Of a DNA stretch of 64,000 nt, positions 9,865 through 18,580 are shown in pieces (the first letter of the stretch is position 1; each line of letters begins with the position of its first letter). The translations under genes and the position numbers were made by a program. This stretch comes from Candidatus Peregrinibacteria bacterium GW2011_GWF2_39_17 (GTDB lineage: Bacteria > Patescibacteriota > Gracilibacteria > UBA1369 > UBA12473), in assembly GCA_000993615.1 (NCBI GenBank), contig LBWM01000006.1, positions 1 through 64,000 of the forward strand, read 5' to 3'. Below the pieces are notes generated by a model. The model made no database searches, was not told the DNA's origin, and saw only the letters and a program-made list of their open reading frames with translations.

Positions 9865-10073
9865 GGCTTATTTTTTAAAGTTTTACTATTTTCCTCATCT
9901 TTCCCCTATCGTTTGTTGTTTTTCTTTGAATTCTTTTTTTCTTCAGATTTTTTAAAAACAAATTTGAAATCCAATTGAATTTTTCTTCTTCGCTGGTGGA
10001 TAAATGCAGAGGAGTCTTCACTCTTTCTTTTTACACATCTTCTTCTTTCCACGCAACTGCCTTACCATTGGAC

Positions 10074-10087
10074 TCGCTGGGCAGCGA
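10074..10087. other. Small perfect hairpin in gene-poor stretch 9865-10151
   Basis: TCGCTG and CAGCGA flank a GG loop. The rest of the 287-bp stretch upstream of the nucleotidyltransferase remnant shows no convincing gene, and the hairpin has no T-run on either side. Function unknown. Confidence 0.35.
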
Positions 10088-10151
10088 ACCTATTCAGCGA
10101 GGCGCACGCTTTACGTCTCTGCCTCCTTTAGGGGTAAAGTATAGTTTTTGT

Positions 10152-10369
10152 ATGAAGAAAGAAGAAATCCTCGAAAAAGCAGTAAAAATGATTCGTTCTT
10201 CTCTCTCGGACGATTATGAGATCGTGTTATTCTGTTCATAGACACGCGGCCAAGCCCTTCCTCATCCCGATGTGGATATTGGGATTTTTGGGAAACGATC
10301 CATCCCATGGGAAAAGCTTGAATTAAAGGACATTTTAATGTCAGATCACCTGATCTATTCAAGGCATTT
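10152..10369 (+). pseudogene. Decayed MNT-type nucleotidyltransferase (antitoxin-like) gene
   Basis: An ATG opens a frame encoding MKKEEILEKAVKMIRSSL followed by YEIVLFCS, then TAG (10239-10241), then in the same frame TRGQALPHPDVDIGIFG and KRSIPWEKLELKDILMS. Minimal nucleotidyltransferases (MNT/Pol-beta fold, often antitoxins paired with HEPN toxins) carry LFGSRARG...DxDIGI here. The conserved Gly is changed to Cys, the first Arg codon to TAG, and Ala to Thr, while the DVDIGI metal-binding motif survives. The frame then runs into the 3' end of malic enzyme on the other strand, where similarity stops, so the gene is both interrupted and truncated. No HEPN partner is seen. Stop readthrough is the alternative but is less likely given the extra substitutions. 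Confidence 0.7.
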
Positions 10370-11509
10370 TTATTGTACGGCCTGCGCCACGGTTTTTACG
10401 ACTTTATCTTCAAAAATAGACGGAATGATTTTATCGGCTGTGGGGTGCGGCACAAGGCTTGACAGAGCGTGCGCGGCGGCCAACAACATGGGCTGCGTGA
10501 TGTACCTGGCGCGGCCATCGAGAACCCCCCGAAAAACTCCAGGAAAGGCAAGAACATTGTTGATTTGATTGGGAAAATCGCTTCGACCTGTGGCTACGAT
10601 GGCCGCGCCCCCCTTCTTCGCCTCCTCGGGCATGACTTCAGGCGTAGGATTGGCCATGGCAAAAACAATAGCTTTAGGAGCCATGGAAGCGACCATTTCG
10701 GCCGTCACCAGACCGGGGGCGGAAACGCCAATAAACACATCCGCTTCTTTTAGAACATCGGCAAGCGATCCTTCCACATGGCGAGGATTGGTTCGGGCTG
10801 CTATTTTTTCTTTTTCCCCATTCATCCCCTCACGACCTGAAACGAGCGCTCCTTTAGAGTCACACAATACAATATCCATCGCCCCCTCAGCCAACAAAAG
10901 TTCAGTAATGGCCACTCCTGCAGCGCCGGCGCCACTCAACACAATACGCACGTCCTTCAACGCTTTTCCCACCACTTTTAAGGCATTCGTTAGCCCTGCC
11001 AAAGTCACAATCGCGGTGCCATGCTGATCATCATGAAATACAGGGATATCCAAAATTTCCTTCAATCGCCGTTCCACTTCAAAACACGCCGGCGCCGCAA
11101 TGTCTTCCAAATTAATTCCCCCAAACGTCGGCGCAATAGCCACCACGGTTTTTATAATCTCCTCCACGTTCTGCGTCGCCAAACAAATAGGAATCGCATC
11201 AATATCCGCAAATTGTTTAAACAGCAAACACTTTCCCTCCATGACCGGTAATCCAGCTAAAGCCCCGATATTGCCAAGCCCTAAAACCGCGGATCCATCC
11301 GTCACTACAGCCACAGAGTTGGCTTTCATGGTATAACGGTACGCTGCCGTGGGATCTTTGGCGATGGCTCGGCAAGGTTCGGCCACTCCCGGCGTATACG
11401 CCAAACTCAAGTCGTCGCTTGTTTCTAAAGGAACCTTTGATTTGACTCCCAACTTACCGCAATAATGCTCATGGAGCTGCAAAGAAAGTTTATAGTAATC
11501 TTTAGGCAT
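10370..11509 (-). CDS. NAD(P)-dependent malic enzyme
   Basis: About 379 residues, the length of the short bacterial malic enzymes. Converts malate to pyruvate and CO2 with NAD(P)+ reduction. Seen motifs: LAYTPGVAEPCRAI with the catalytic Tyr region, the Lys in MKANSVAVVTDGSAVLGLG, the metal-binding GGINLEDIAAPACFEVE, the HDDQHGTAIV signature, and a Rossmann GAGAAGVA for the dinucleotide. The ATG at 11509 (MPKDYYKL) is chosen; an upstream in-frame TTG at 11524 is less likely. It may feed pyruvate to the pyruvate formate-lyase encoded about 10 kb away. Next upstream is a small lipoprotein gene 30 bp away on the same strand. Confidence 0.93.
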   Translation of the reverse strand: MPKDYYKLSLQLHEHYCGKLGVKSKVPLETSDDLSLAYTPGVAEPCRAIAKDPTAAYRYTMKANSVAVVTDGSAVLGLGNIGALAGLPVMEGKCLLFKQFADIDAIPICLATQNVEEIIKTVVAIAPTFGGINLEDIAAPACFEVERRLKEILDIPVFHDDQHGTAIVTLAGLTNALKVVGKALKDVRIVLSGAGAAGVAITELLLAEGAMDIVLCDSKGALVSGREGMNGEKEKIAARTNPRHVEGSLADVLKEADVFIGVSAPGLVTAEMVASMAPKAIVFAMANPTPEVMPEEAKKGGAAIVATGRSDFPNQINNVLAFPGVFRGVLDGRARYITQPMLLAAAHALSSLVPHPTADKIIPSIFEDKVVKTVAQAVQ

Positions 11510-11539
11510 GATTATTTTTAGCAAAAATGTCAGTCCTTA

Positions 11540-11749
11540 TTAAGACTGCGGTGGTTGACTGGTTGGTTCACCTACTTTAGGTATTTCCCCCTGAGGGGCA
11601 TCGGCTTGGGGCTCGGCGTAAGGAGCAGCGGCTTCTTTTTCGCCAGAAAAGGCGGATCGATCTTCCAAGGTTTGAGTTTTTGAGGCTTGGCAGCCGGATA
11701 CAATAATTAGAAATAAAACTGAAATCCAAATTTTAAGAAATATTTTCAT
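11540..11749 (-). CDS. Small lipoprotein
   Basis: 69 residues. A basic start (MKIFLKIW), a hydrophobic stretch and the lipobox VSGC around residue 20 indicate lipoprotein processing by Lgt, which is encoded about 2 kb upstream on the same strand, and by Lsp. The mature part is short, Pro/Ala/Glu/Gln-rich and probably disordered. No family recognised. It sits just upstream of malic enzyme but is unlikely to be functionally tied to it. Confidence 0.7.
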   Translation of the reverse strand: MKIFLKIWISVLFLIIVSGCQASKTQTLEDRSAFSGEKEAAAPYAEPQADAPQGEIPKVGEPTSQPPQS

Positions 11750-11823
11750 GGTTTTTTAAGATTTTTGAAAGATTTTTTTAATCTAAAATTGTTATAATTA
11801 ATTTAGGGGGGCCCCGCAACCCA

Positions 11824-13161
11824 CTAAAAAGCACTTGTTCTTCCTTCAGCCACGTCCAAAATCACATCAAAAGAACGCTCGTATTTTAACGTTAAATTAG
11901 CCCAAGTGGAATAGTAATAATCCACCGGCCCGGTGCCCACCCCGATACTATCGGTTTCGATCAATTCCAAATCAGGGAAAAGACCTAAAATTGCCTGACC
12001 TTGGCCATCGACCTGAATAGCCTTTCTGGCCTGCTCAATGATTGCCGAAGGATCATTTTCCCCAATTCCTTCTACGTACCGGCCTGTTTTTTGAATTGCA
12101 GCCACCTGCGCTGCCAATTGCTCTTGCAGATGCCCTTTACCGTAATTAGCCTGCATTATTAAAAACAGCCCATTTGGCAAAGCCGTATAAAGATCGCGCT
12201 GCACTTCGTTATCAAAGCTTTTTTCTAAGAGCAAGCTTTCATATCCGTTTTCATTTATCGTATTGGAAATAGTCGAAGAATCTGTCCAATTCAAATTCTC
12301 CAGCACCCTTTTAAAATAATCAGAAGTGTTTAATTTTTCTTCATTTTTATTTACAAAAACAGCCAAAGTAGCGGAATTTTCGCTTGTCCTCATCCAGCCT
12401 TCAGATGAATTGGCCCCATCATCATGCCATAAAATCATCTCCCCGTTACTACCTACCATTGTTTGCCAATTAAAAGGAGATTTTAAGGCATAAGAGAATT
12501 GCTGATTTTGAATCTCAAGCCAATTTAGCGCAATATCAAAACTCTCAATTCCGAAATTTTCGAGATATGAAAGCCGATAAATAATTTCGATTAGGTCTCC
12601 GCGTGCTAAATCTGCGCCAGGGTGCAATAAACCATCCGACCTGGCGCTAATCAAGTTCTTCCCCTTAGCGTACTCGATATAAGGAGCAAACCAGCTTTCC
12701 TTATCGACATCAAAATATGGATTACTATCAGGAGAAGTTAAGGAATTTTCTTTAATTAGGGAAATAATTTTTAAGGCCTCTGCTAAATTGATATTTTGAT
12801 CCGGCCTAAATTCGCCATTGCCATATCCTTGAACCCATCCCTGCTCAGTGGCCATTAAAACGTAAGGGAAAAACCAATCATCGTTTTTGACATCGCTATA
12901 AGCCAGTTCCCCATTTGCTTCATTTTCAAAACTAATCCCACTTCCCAGTAAAATAATTTTCAGAGCCTCAGCCCGATTCACCGGCTGCTCCGGTCGAAAA
13001 GTGCCATCTTCGTAACCTTCAATTACTTGTCTAGACTCCAACCACTGCAACGCAACGTAGTTTTTATGGGTATCGGTCACATCGATAAAACTAGCCTGAA
13101 CGGTTCCAAAAGAAAAAATTAAAAAAAATCCTACTAGTGTTAAAAAGATATTTTTTTTCAT
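11824..13161 (-). CDS. SLH-domain surface protein
   Basis: About 445 residues with an N-terminal signal peptide (MKKNIFLTLVGFFLIFSFGTVQAS). Three S-layer homology domains follow at about residues 24-70, 85-130 and 145-190: FIDV...GYEDGTFRPEQPVNRAEALKI, YSDV...GYGNGEFRPDQNINLAEALKI and a more diverged YFDV...SDGLLHPGADLARGDLIEI. The C-terminal ~240 residues are unrecognised. SLH domains anchor proteins to secondary wall polymers, so the protein is likely on the cell surface. The ATG at 13161 is chosen because the signal peptide begins there; an in-frame ATG at 13188 is possible. Confidence 0.85.
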   Translation of the reverse strand: MKKNIFLTLVGFFLIFSFGTVQASFIDVTDTHKNYVALQWLESRQVIEGYEDGTFRPEQPVNRAEALKIILLGSGISFENEANGELAYSDVKNDDWFFPYVLMATEQGWVQGYGNGEFRPDQNINLAEALKIISLIKENSLTSPDSNPYFDVDKESWFAPYIEYAKGKNLISARSDGLLHPGADLARGDLIEIIYRLSYLENFGIESFDIALNWLEIQNQQFSYALKSPFNWQTMVGSNGEMILWHDDGANSSEGWMRTSENSATLAVFVNKNEEKLNTSDYFKRVLENLNWTDSSTISNTINENGYESLLLEKSFDNEVQRDLYTALPNGLFLIMQANYGKGHLQEQLAAQVAAIQKTGRYVEGIGENDPSAIIEQARKAIQVDGQGQAILGLFPDLELIETDSIGVGTGPVDYYYSTWANLTLKYERSFDVILDVAEGRTSAF

Positions 13162-13240
13162 TTCACTTTTTTGCAAGGTTTTATTCATGATGAATATGCT
13201 ATAAGGAGTTTGCTGGTGGTTAGCCCCCGGGTGGGAGGGG

Positions 13241-14020
13241 TTAATGTTTTTTCGGAAAAAACGTTCTAAATAAGCCAACCATCCCCACTCCAAAAAGCCC
13301 CAAACTCACCCACTGCGAGATAGTTAATCCCCAAAAACGCGGATCTGATAAATTCCCTGGTAAATCATTAGCTCTGAAAAAATCCAAAATAAAACGACTT
13401 ATCCCGTACCAGATAAAAAGAACCATGGTCAATTGACTTGGCTTAGTTAAGCGTTTCCGCAAACTCCATAAAACAGCGAACATCAAAAGTCCATTCAGTG
13501 AAAGGTACAACGATGGTTCGTGCCGCAAGCGATCATCTCCGGGAATCACGGCGCCCCAAAACCATGGATGCCCCATTATTTTACCAATATGATCGCCTAT
13601 CAAATAGCAACCTATCCTTCCTAAAAAAATTCCGATCGCAAATCCCGGAGATAGGATATCAGCTACTTTCCAGAAAGATATTTTTTTCTTTCTAAGATAA
13701 ATCAAGACTGCCAAAATCGCAGCAAAAATACCACCATAAAAAATCATTCCACCTTCCCAAATTTTAACAATTTTAACCAAATCCCCGGAAAAATCTGACC
13801 AAAATAAAGCCACATACATTAACCTGCCACCAATCATTGAACTTAATACAATCCAAATAAAAAGATCCAAAATAATTTCACGCTTAATTTTACGACGATC
13901 CGCTTCCTTTAAGGCAACCCAAAGCCCAACCAACATGCCCAAAGCCACCATTAATCCCCAAGCCTGAATAGGGATAGGGCCAAGCGGGATGGTGGTAATC
14001 TTAGTAAATGGGATGGACAT
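13241..14020 (-). CDS. lgt: Prolipoprotein diacylglyceryl transferase
   Basis: About 259 residues, a polytopic membrane enzyme that transfers diacylglycerol from phosphatidylglycerol to the lipobox Cys of prolipoproteins. Seen: several hydrophobic segments, SMIGGRLMYV, a YGGIFAAILAV segment and the Lgt signature region GRIGCYLIGDHIG, where the usual GRIGNFxNGE is partly diverged. The start at 14020 (MSIPFTKITTIPLGPIPIQAWGL) matches the family's usual N-terminus; the frame stays open further upstream but would overlap hisS. It sits 34 bp downstream of hisS, probably in one transcript. At least six small lipoprotein candidates in this window would be substrates. Confidence 0.9.
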   Translation of the reverse strand: MSIPFTKITTIPLGPIPIQAWGLMVALGMLVGLWVALKEADRRKIKREIILDLFIWIVLSSMIGGRLMYVALFWSDFSGDLVKIVKIWEGGMIFYGGIFAAILAVLIYLRKKKISFWKVADILSPGFAIGIFLGRIGCYLIGDHIGKIMGHPWFWGAVIPGDDRLRHEPSLYLSLNGLLMFAVLWSLRKRLTKPSQLTMVLFIWYGISRFILDFFRANDLPGNLSDPRFWGLTISQWVSLGLFGVGMVGLFRTFFPKKH

Positions 14021-14054
14021 AAAAAAAATTAGTTTATACTTGCATGAAATCTTT

Positions 14055-15395
14055 CTATTCGTAAAGTATTTCTGCCGGGGAATACAAATCCAAATTTTTT
14101 TCTCCAATTAATCTAATCACCTCATCAATAATTGTTTCAAAAGGAACAATGCGCTGCTGCCCTCTGGCCATATCCCTAATAATAATTGTACCTTCCCTAA
14201 CTTCAGTAATTCCCAAAATTAAAGTGTAAGGGACATTAAATCGATCAGCTAATTTAAGTTGCGCTTTCATACTGGCTTTACCCAAAGCTCCCACCGTTCT
14301 TACCCCGCGCTCGCGCAACTCCCAAATTAAATTAAGACATTTTTTCTTGGCTTCATCCCCTAATTGGGCTACAAAAATATGCAAATTATCCTTGGAAGGA
14401 ATTTTTATTTTTTCCCTCTTCATGTTTTGAATAATCCGTTCAATCCCGAAAGCGACACCCACGGCTGGAGTAGGTTGACCGCCCATCAATTCCACTAAAC
14501 CGTCGTAACGGCCTCCTCCCCCGATTGAATTTTGGGCACCTTGCTGGTGATCCCAAAACTCAAAAACAGTTTTGGTATAATAATCTAAGCCGCGTACTAA
14601 TTGCTCATTTTCCGTATATTTAAGACCAACTTCCGTTAGATATTCTAAAAATTTTTGGTGATACTCCTTACATTCTTCGCATAAATACATTTTTAATTTA
14701 GGCGCAAATTTAGCTAAGATTTGACAATCTTCCTCTTTGCAATCCAAAATCCGCAAAGGATTTTTATGTAACCGCTCTAGGCAATTAGAGCACATTGACC
14801 GCTCCTTCCCAATATAATAATTTTGCAATTCAACCAGGAATTTCTCTCTACAAATTTGGCAACCGATACTATTAACTTGAAGTTTAAACAAAGCCGTAAT
14901 CCCCAAATCGTCTAAAATTTTACAAGAAAGGTGCACAATTTGGGCATCAAGAGCAGGATCTGATTCTCCAATAATTTCATAACCAAATTGCCAAAATTGG
15001 CGATAACGACCTTTTTGAGGACGATCGTAACGAAAATGAGGCTCAATATAATACAGCTCAACCGGTTGGGGTAATTCCTTCATGCCATGTTCAAGATAAG
15101 CTCGAACCACGCCGGCGGTACCTTCTGGCTTTAAAGTGAGACTGCGTTCATTTCGGTCCAAAAAAGTATACATTTCCTTTTGCACGATATCGGTCCCATC
15201 TCCAATGCTGCGCTGAAAAACATCGGTAAACTCAAAAATCGGCGTGGTAATACGTCTAAACCCGCTTTGCCGACAGCGATGACGAACCACTTTTTTAATA
15301 TGGGTGTAGTAAAGTTGATCATCCGGTAAAATATCAAAAACACCAAGTGGGGTTTGTAATTTGCGAGGTTTATTAACTTCCTCCTTGTCTGACAT
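14055..15395 (-). CDS. hisS: Histidyl-tRNA synthetase
   Basis: 446 residues, close to the usual class II HisRS length. Seen: motif 1 region (PIFEFTDVFQRSIGDGTDIVQKEMYTF), motif 2 (EPHFRYDRPQKGRYRQFWQFGYE), HisA-type region LVRGLDYYTKTVFEFW, and motif 3 GGGGRYDGLVELMGG...VGVAFGIERI. The C-terminal ~90 residues form the anticodon-binding domain. Between the motifs are seven Cys in CxxC-like arrangements (CQIC, CSNC, CKEEDC, CEEC), suggesting a metal-binding insertion also seen in some bacterial HisRS. The upstream region holds an inverted repeat that could affect its expression. Confidence 0.96.
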   Translation of the reverse strand: MSDKEEVNKPRKLQTPLGVFDILPDDQLYYTHIKKVVRHRCRQSGFRRITTPIFEFTDVFQRSIGDGTDIVQKEMYTFLDRNERSLTLKPEGTAGVVRAYLEHGMKELPQPVELYYIEPHFRYDRPQKGRYRQFWQFGYEIIGESDPALDAQIVHLSCKILDDLGITALFKLQVNSIGCQICREKFLVELQNYYIGKERSMCSNCLERLHKNPLRILDCKEEDCQILAKFAPKLKMYLCEECKEYHQKFLEYLTEVGLKYTENEQLVRGLDYYTKTVFEFWDHQQGAQNSIGGGGRYDGLVELMGGQPTPAVGVAFGIERIIQNMKREKIKIPSKDNLHIFVAQLGDEAKKKCLNLIWELRERGVRTVGALGKASMKAQLKLADRFNVPYTLILGITEVREGTIIIRDMARGQQRIVPFETIIDEVIRLIGEKNLDLYSPAEILYE

Positions 15396-15427
15396 AAAAA
15401 TTTAAGAATAAAAAAATAAAAGTTTAA

Positions 15428-15466
15428 TTCGTATATCATTATTAGATTTGTTTAACTATATACGAA
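15428..15466 (-). promoter_or_regulatory. Inverted repeat upstream of hisS
   Basis: TTCGTATAT (15428-15436) and ATATACGAA (15458-15466) are perfect inverted copies, 21 bp apart, between the divergent hisS and the 606-residue protein gene. The hisS-proximal position suggests an operator or a stem in the hisS leader. There is no T-run, so it is not a terminator. Confidence 0.4.
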
Positions 15467-15483
15467 AACCTAAAATAAAACAC

Positions 15484-15512
15484 TTGAAAAGGTTTTTTTA
15501 ATTATATAAAAT
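15484..15512 (+). promoter_or_regulatory. Sigma70-type promoter for the 606-residue protein gene
   Basis: TTGAAA (15484-15489), 17-bp spacer, TAAAAT (15507-15512), 36 bp before the ATG at 15549. Confidence 0.5.
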
Positions 15513-15548
15513 CAAAGTACGTCAATATTTTTCTAAAATTTAGTCACC

Positions 15549-17369
15549 ATGCCTGAAATGATAACCGACCACCAAAAGATGCCTAATCTCGAAACGAGTG
15601 ATACCCCAGATACCCCAAACCATGAATTTTCCAATCCCCCCCGCCCGGAATATGCAACCGCTTTACATACCTTAAGATTACTATTTAATGAGCAGGGGAG
15701 AGAAGCATTATTAGCAGCAGCTAACCGGCCTAGCGCAATTAATTCACTAGGTGAATTTTGGGAACGTAGAAAAACCTATAAGGACAGAGAAAAAGAAGCA
15801 CCCTCGGAAGCCATTCTTCCAGGAGAAAGACCAGAAGAAAGACTAGAAAGATGGTTCCAAGGACTAGCGCTAAAATTAGACAATTCTTCCGAACAAAAAC
15901 AACTAACACAAATTTTTGAATTTTTAGAAAATCTATACCGTGATTACCCTCGTTTTATAAAAGGAGTAGTAGCGCTTGGATGTCTAACCGTTTTGGCTGA
16001 CATTGCAGTTGAAGGCATTAAGTCTATTGCGAAACAAACTAGTCCTTTTGATGAAATTACGGCCCCGGTTCCTCCTTTGCCGAGTCTCATCGTAACGCCC
16101 GATACGGTTATGGCATTCGCGGAAATTAATGCTCGTCAAAAAGAAAATCCTACGAGGTTCACACCTGTCGATAGCGAAGACATATCAACCGTAGCCCAAA
16201 CCATAACTTTGAGACTTGGGACAGCCTGGGATAGTTGGCAAGTTCAGGACTCCTTATGGAATGACGCAGAAGCCAGATTGGGACCAAGAACGGATCCTTC
16301 TTTAAACCTTGATAGGGAACAAGCTTTAATCTCTGGACTTTTAGATCAGGCTGCTTTCGCTAACGAACTTCATCTCTATACATCAGAAAATCCAGATATT
16401 CCTGAACACCTTATAAGTCGAGATAAAAAAACCTATCAAATTCCAATTAAGCTTGATCGTCGTTACAATAATTATGAACTTTTATCATTACGAGCGCCAG
16501 TTCCGGAAATATTGAAATTATTCGCTGCGTCATCTTTAACCAAGGAACAAATAGATTATTGGCGACTAAATGCTCTTTTGTTAGCCCAATCTGAAACACT
16601 ACAAAAGCTAGGGAGACTACCTGCCCACTTAACGGTAACCAAAGAAGGGGAGGAGTTTGTATTGACTGCTCCGGATTTTCAACCTTACCAAAAAGCGACA
16701 TATCAAAAAGCAAGAGACAGAATAATTGAGGCAATCAACCGCAGAATTATAGATGATTCGAGCTATGATAAGAGGTCCGTCTATGATGTAGATTTTGATA
16801 CTTTTGATACCCTTCACGCTGAACGAATGGCTACATTTATTCTAGCGCATCACCGATTACCCACATCTGTAGAAGAACTTCCTCCCTACACCGACACCCA
16901 TAATGAATCTGGACGAAAAAACCCTCTTCCCATTTCTCCAGAATTAAACGAATTACTTGGTCTTGATTCTGCTTTAACTGGCAGCGACCCCTTAACCGGC
17001 CAAGCCCTAGAAAAGGCAATTCTAAAAATGGACAATCTAATTAAAAAAGCAGCTACTTTAATGGCTAGGGCCCATGAACTAGAACTTGCCAAGCTAGGCG
17101 CCTTAATTGCCGAAAGTCATAATGCCTATCACTGCGCAAAATCGAAAAACCCAGGGTTATATTCTGAAACTGAAGATAAATTTTTTGAACGATATCACCC
17201 TAATCGTCACATCCAAGGAAAAGACTCTTCTCACGATTTAAAATTCTCTCCAATTTATTCATTTACAGTCAGGAAAACTGATTCAGGGGAATTAGAGGTT
17301 ATCGATACAGAACATTACCCTTTGATTGAACGGGGTTTACGAAGAATCAGAGCAATGACTTGCTTTTAA
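15549..17369 (+). CDS. Unknown protein with one membrane segment
   Basis: 606 residues, not recognised. The first ~135 residues are charged and helical. One hydrophobic segment lies at about 137-156 (FIKGVVALGCLTVLADIAVEG), and the remaining 450 residues are mixed alpha/beta, with stretches such as TRFTPVDSEDISTVAQTITL and KLDRRYNNYELLSL. No catalytic motif is visible. The lack of a cleavable signal peptide suggests a single-pass membrane protein with a large C-terminal domain. Its 3' end overlaps tsaD on the other strand by 33 bp. It is divergent from hisS and has its own promoter. Function unknown. Confidence 0.75.
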   Translation: MPEMITDHQKMPNLETSDTPDTPNHEFSNPPRPEYATALHTLRLLFNEQGREALLAAANRPSAINSLGEFWERRKTYKDREKEAPSEAILPGERPEERLERWFQGLALKLDNSSEQKQLTQIFEFLENLYRDYPRFIKGVVALGCLTVLADIAVEGIKSIAKQTSPFDEITAPVPPLPSLIVTPDTVMAFAEINARQKENPTRFTPVDSEDISTVAQTITLRLGTAWDSWQVQDSLWNDAEARLGPRTDPSLNLDREQALISGLLDQAAFANELHLYTSENPDIPEHLISRDKKTYQIPIKLDRRYNNYELLSLRAPVPEILKLFAASSLTKEQIDYWRLNALLLAQSETLQKLGRLPAHLTVTKEGEEFVLTAPDFQPYQKATYQKARDRIIEAINRRIIDDSSYDKRSVYDVDFDTFDTLHAERMATFILAHHRLPTSVEELPPYTDTHNESGRKNPLPISPELNELLGLDSALTGSDPLTGQALEKAILKMDNLIKKAATLMARAHELELAKLGALIAESHNAYHCAKSKNPGLYSETEDKFFERYHPNRHIQGKDSSHDLKFSPIYSFTVRKTDSGELEVIDTEHYPLIERGLRRIRAMTCF

Positions 17370-18314
17370 ATCGTAAAAATATCCGGCCGCTGCAATCATG
17401 GCCGCTGAATCGGTGCAATAACTTAGTTTTCGAGGATAGCGCAGTTTAACCGCAGGTAAAGTCTGACTTAAACGCTCCTTAACTAATTCACGCAATCTTA
17501 AATTTGCGGAAACTCCCCCTGCAAGATGCACTTCTTTAACCCGATATTCAAGCGCAACACGTATTAATTTAGCACTTAAAACATCGCAAACCGCTTCTTG
17601 AAATGAAGCCGCTAAATCCACTCTTCGTAAATTATTACCTTCTTCTGCAACCAGACGCGCAACCGCTGATTTTAACCCGGAAAAACTGAAATCATACCCC
17701 TCTTTTGCTAAAGCTCGCGGCAGTGAATAAGCTTTTGGATTACCTTTGAATGCCAAATTCGCGATTTCCGGACCCCCGGGGTAAGGCAATCCCAACAATC
17801 TAGCCACCTTGTCAAAAGCCTCGCCGGCTGCATCGTCTCGCGTTGATCCAATGGGCTTAAACTCACCATATCCTTTCATCAGGATTAATTCGTTATGCCC
17901 CCCGGAAACTGTCAAAACCACAATTGGGAATCTAATTTCCTCATTGTGATCGAGCCAATTCGCGTAAATATGCCCCTCAATATGATTTACGGGAATCAGT
18001 TTTTTTTCGCCAAGCATGGCCATAGTCCTGGCTGTATTGATTCCCACAAGCAAAGAAGCGATTAGTCCGGGCTGCTCAGTCACGGCAATGGCCTCGATCT
18101 CAGCGAAAGTTAAGCCAGCATCTGCAAGGGCTTGTTCAATAATTGGTAAAATAGTAACGATATGCTCCCTAGCTGCTACTTCCGGCACCACGCCACCGGT
18201 TAAGCGATGGAGAAGAATCTGCGAAGCAATCGCATTAGACAAAACCTCACGTCCGTTTCTGACTACAGCGGCGGAGGTTTCATCGCAAGAAGTTTCAATC
18301 CCCAAAAAAAGCAT
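17337..18314 (-). CDS. tsaD: tRNA N6-adenosine threonylcarbamoyltransferase
   Basis: 325 residues, the usual TsaD/Gcp length. It transfers threonylcarbamoyl to A37 of ANN-decoding tRNAs together with TsaB/TsaE. Seen: N-terminal GIETSCDETSAAVV (ASKHA nucleotide-binding fold), EVAAREH, the metal-binding H111-I-E-G-H115, VSGGHNELI, GEAFDKVARLLGLPYPGGPEI, YDFSFSGLKSAV and AGGVSANLRLRE. The start ATG overlaps by one base the stop codon of a tiny upstream lipoprotein gene, so the two are probably translationally coupled. The 3' end overlaps the convergent 606-residue protein gene. Confidence 0.96.
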   Translation of the reverse strand: MLFLGIETSCDETSAAVVRNGREVLSNAIASQILLHRLTGGVVPEVAAREHIVTILPIIEQALADAGLTFAEIEAIAVTEQPGLIASLLVGINTARTMAMLGEKKLIPVNHIEGHIYANWLDHNEEIRFPIVVLTVSGGHNELILMKGYGEFKPIGSTRDDAAGEAFDKVARLLGLPYPGGPEIANLAFKGNPKAYSLPRALAKEGYDFSFSGLKSAVARLVAEEGNNLRRVDLAASFQEAVCDVLSAKLIRVALEYRVKEVHLAGGVSANLRLRELVKERLSQTLPAVKLRYPRKLSYCTDSAAMIAAAGYFYDLKASHCSDSS

Positions 18315-18445
18315 TATAATTTATTGAGGAGTATAGGTGCTGGCTGATCTTCATCCGAAGATGGCGCTAGAGTTGGGGAAGCACTGGGAGAGCAGACTGC
18401 TAACACCAAAGCGATTAAATTCCCCACTAATGGCACAAATTTCAT
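18314..18445 (-). CDS. Tiny lipoprotein (43 residues) coupled to tsaD
   Basis: A short frame beginning MKFVPLVGNLIALVLAVC and ending with an acidic and Pro-rich tail (PSSDEDQPAP). The hydrophobic N-terminus ending in LAVC looks like a lipoprotein signal, although Val at the -1 position is unusual. The stop codon shares one base with the tsaD ATG (TAATG). Its layout, a hydrophobic lead plus a short Ser/Pro/acid-rich tail, matches other small lipoproteins in this window. Without a family match it remains a candidate. Confidence 0.5.
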   Translation of the reverse strand: MKFVPLVGNLIALVLAVCSPSASPTLAPSSDEDQPAPILLNKL

Positions 18446-18520
18446 AAATTTTAATTTTACAAAAATAAATACGGACGCATTTTATCCTATTAAACCTATG
18501 TTTACAAAAAGGTATTTTCT

Positions 18521-18562
18521 AAAAAAAATTAAAAAAGGCCTACCCAAAAGGCAAACCTTTTC
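18521..18562 (-). terminator. Intrinsic terminator downstream of the Glu/Pro-rich lipoprotein
   Basis: On the minus strand AAAAGG, then GCCT, a loop, and AGGCC TTTTTT form a stem with a 3-nt bulge followed by two T-runs. It lies just past the stop of the lipoprotein gene that ends at 18581. Confidence 0.6.
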
Positions 18563-18580
18563 TAAAATAGGAGAAGAAAA

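Noticed and set aside
10055-10110. tRNA-like fragment on the minus strand (CCAATGGTAAGGCAG with a nearby GGTTCG)
   Set aside because: D-arm-like and T-arm-like pieces are in the wrong order and no anticodon arm or acceptor stem forms.
10569-11027. 152-codon open frame antisense to malic enzyme
   Set aside because: Opposite strand of a well-supported gene; Ala/Ser/Thr-rich translation without motifs.
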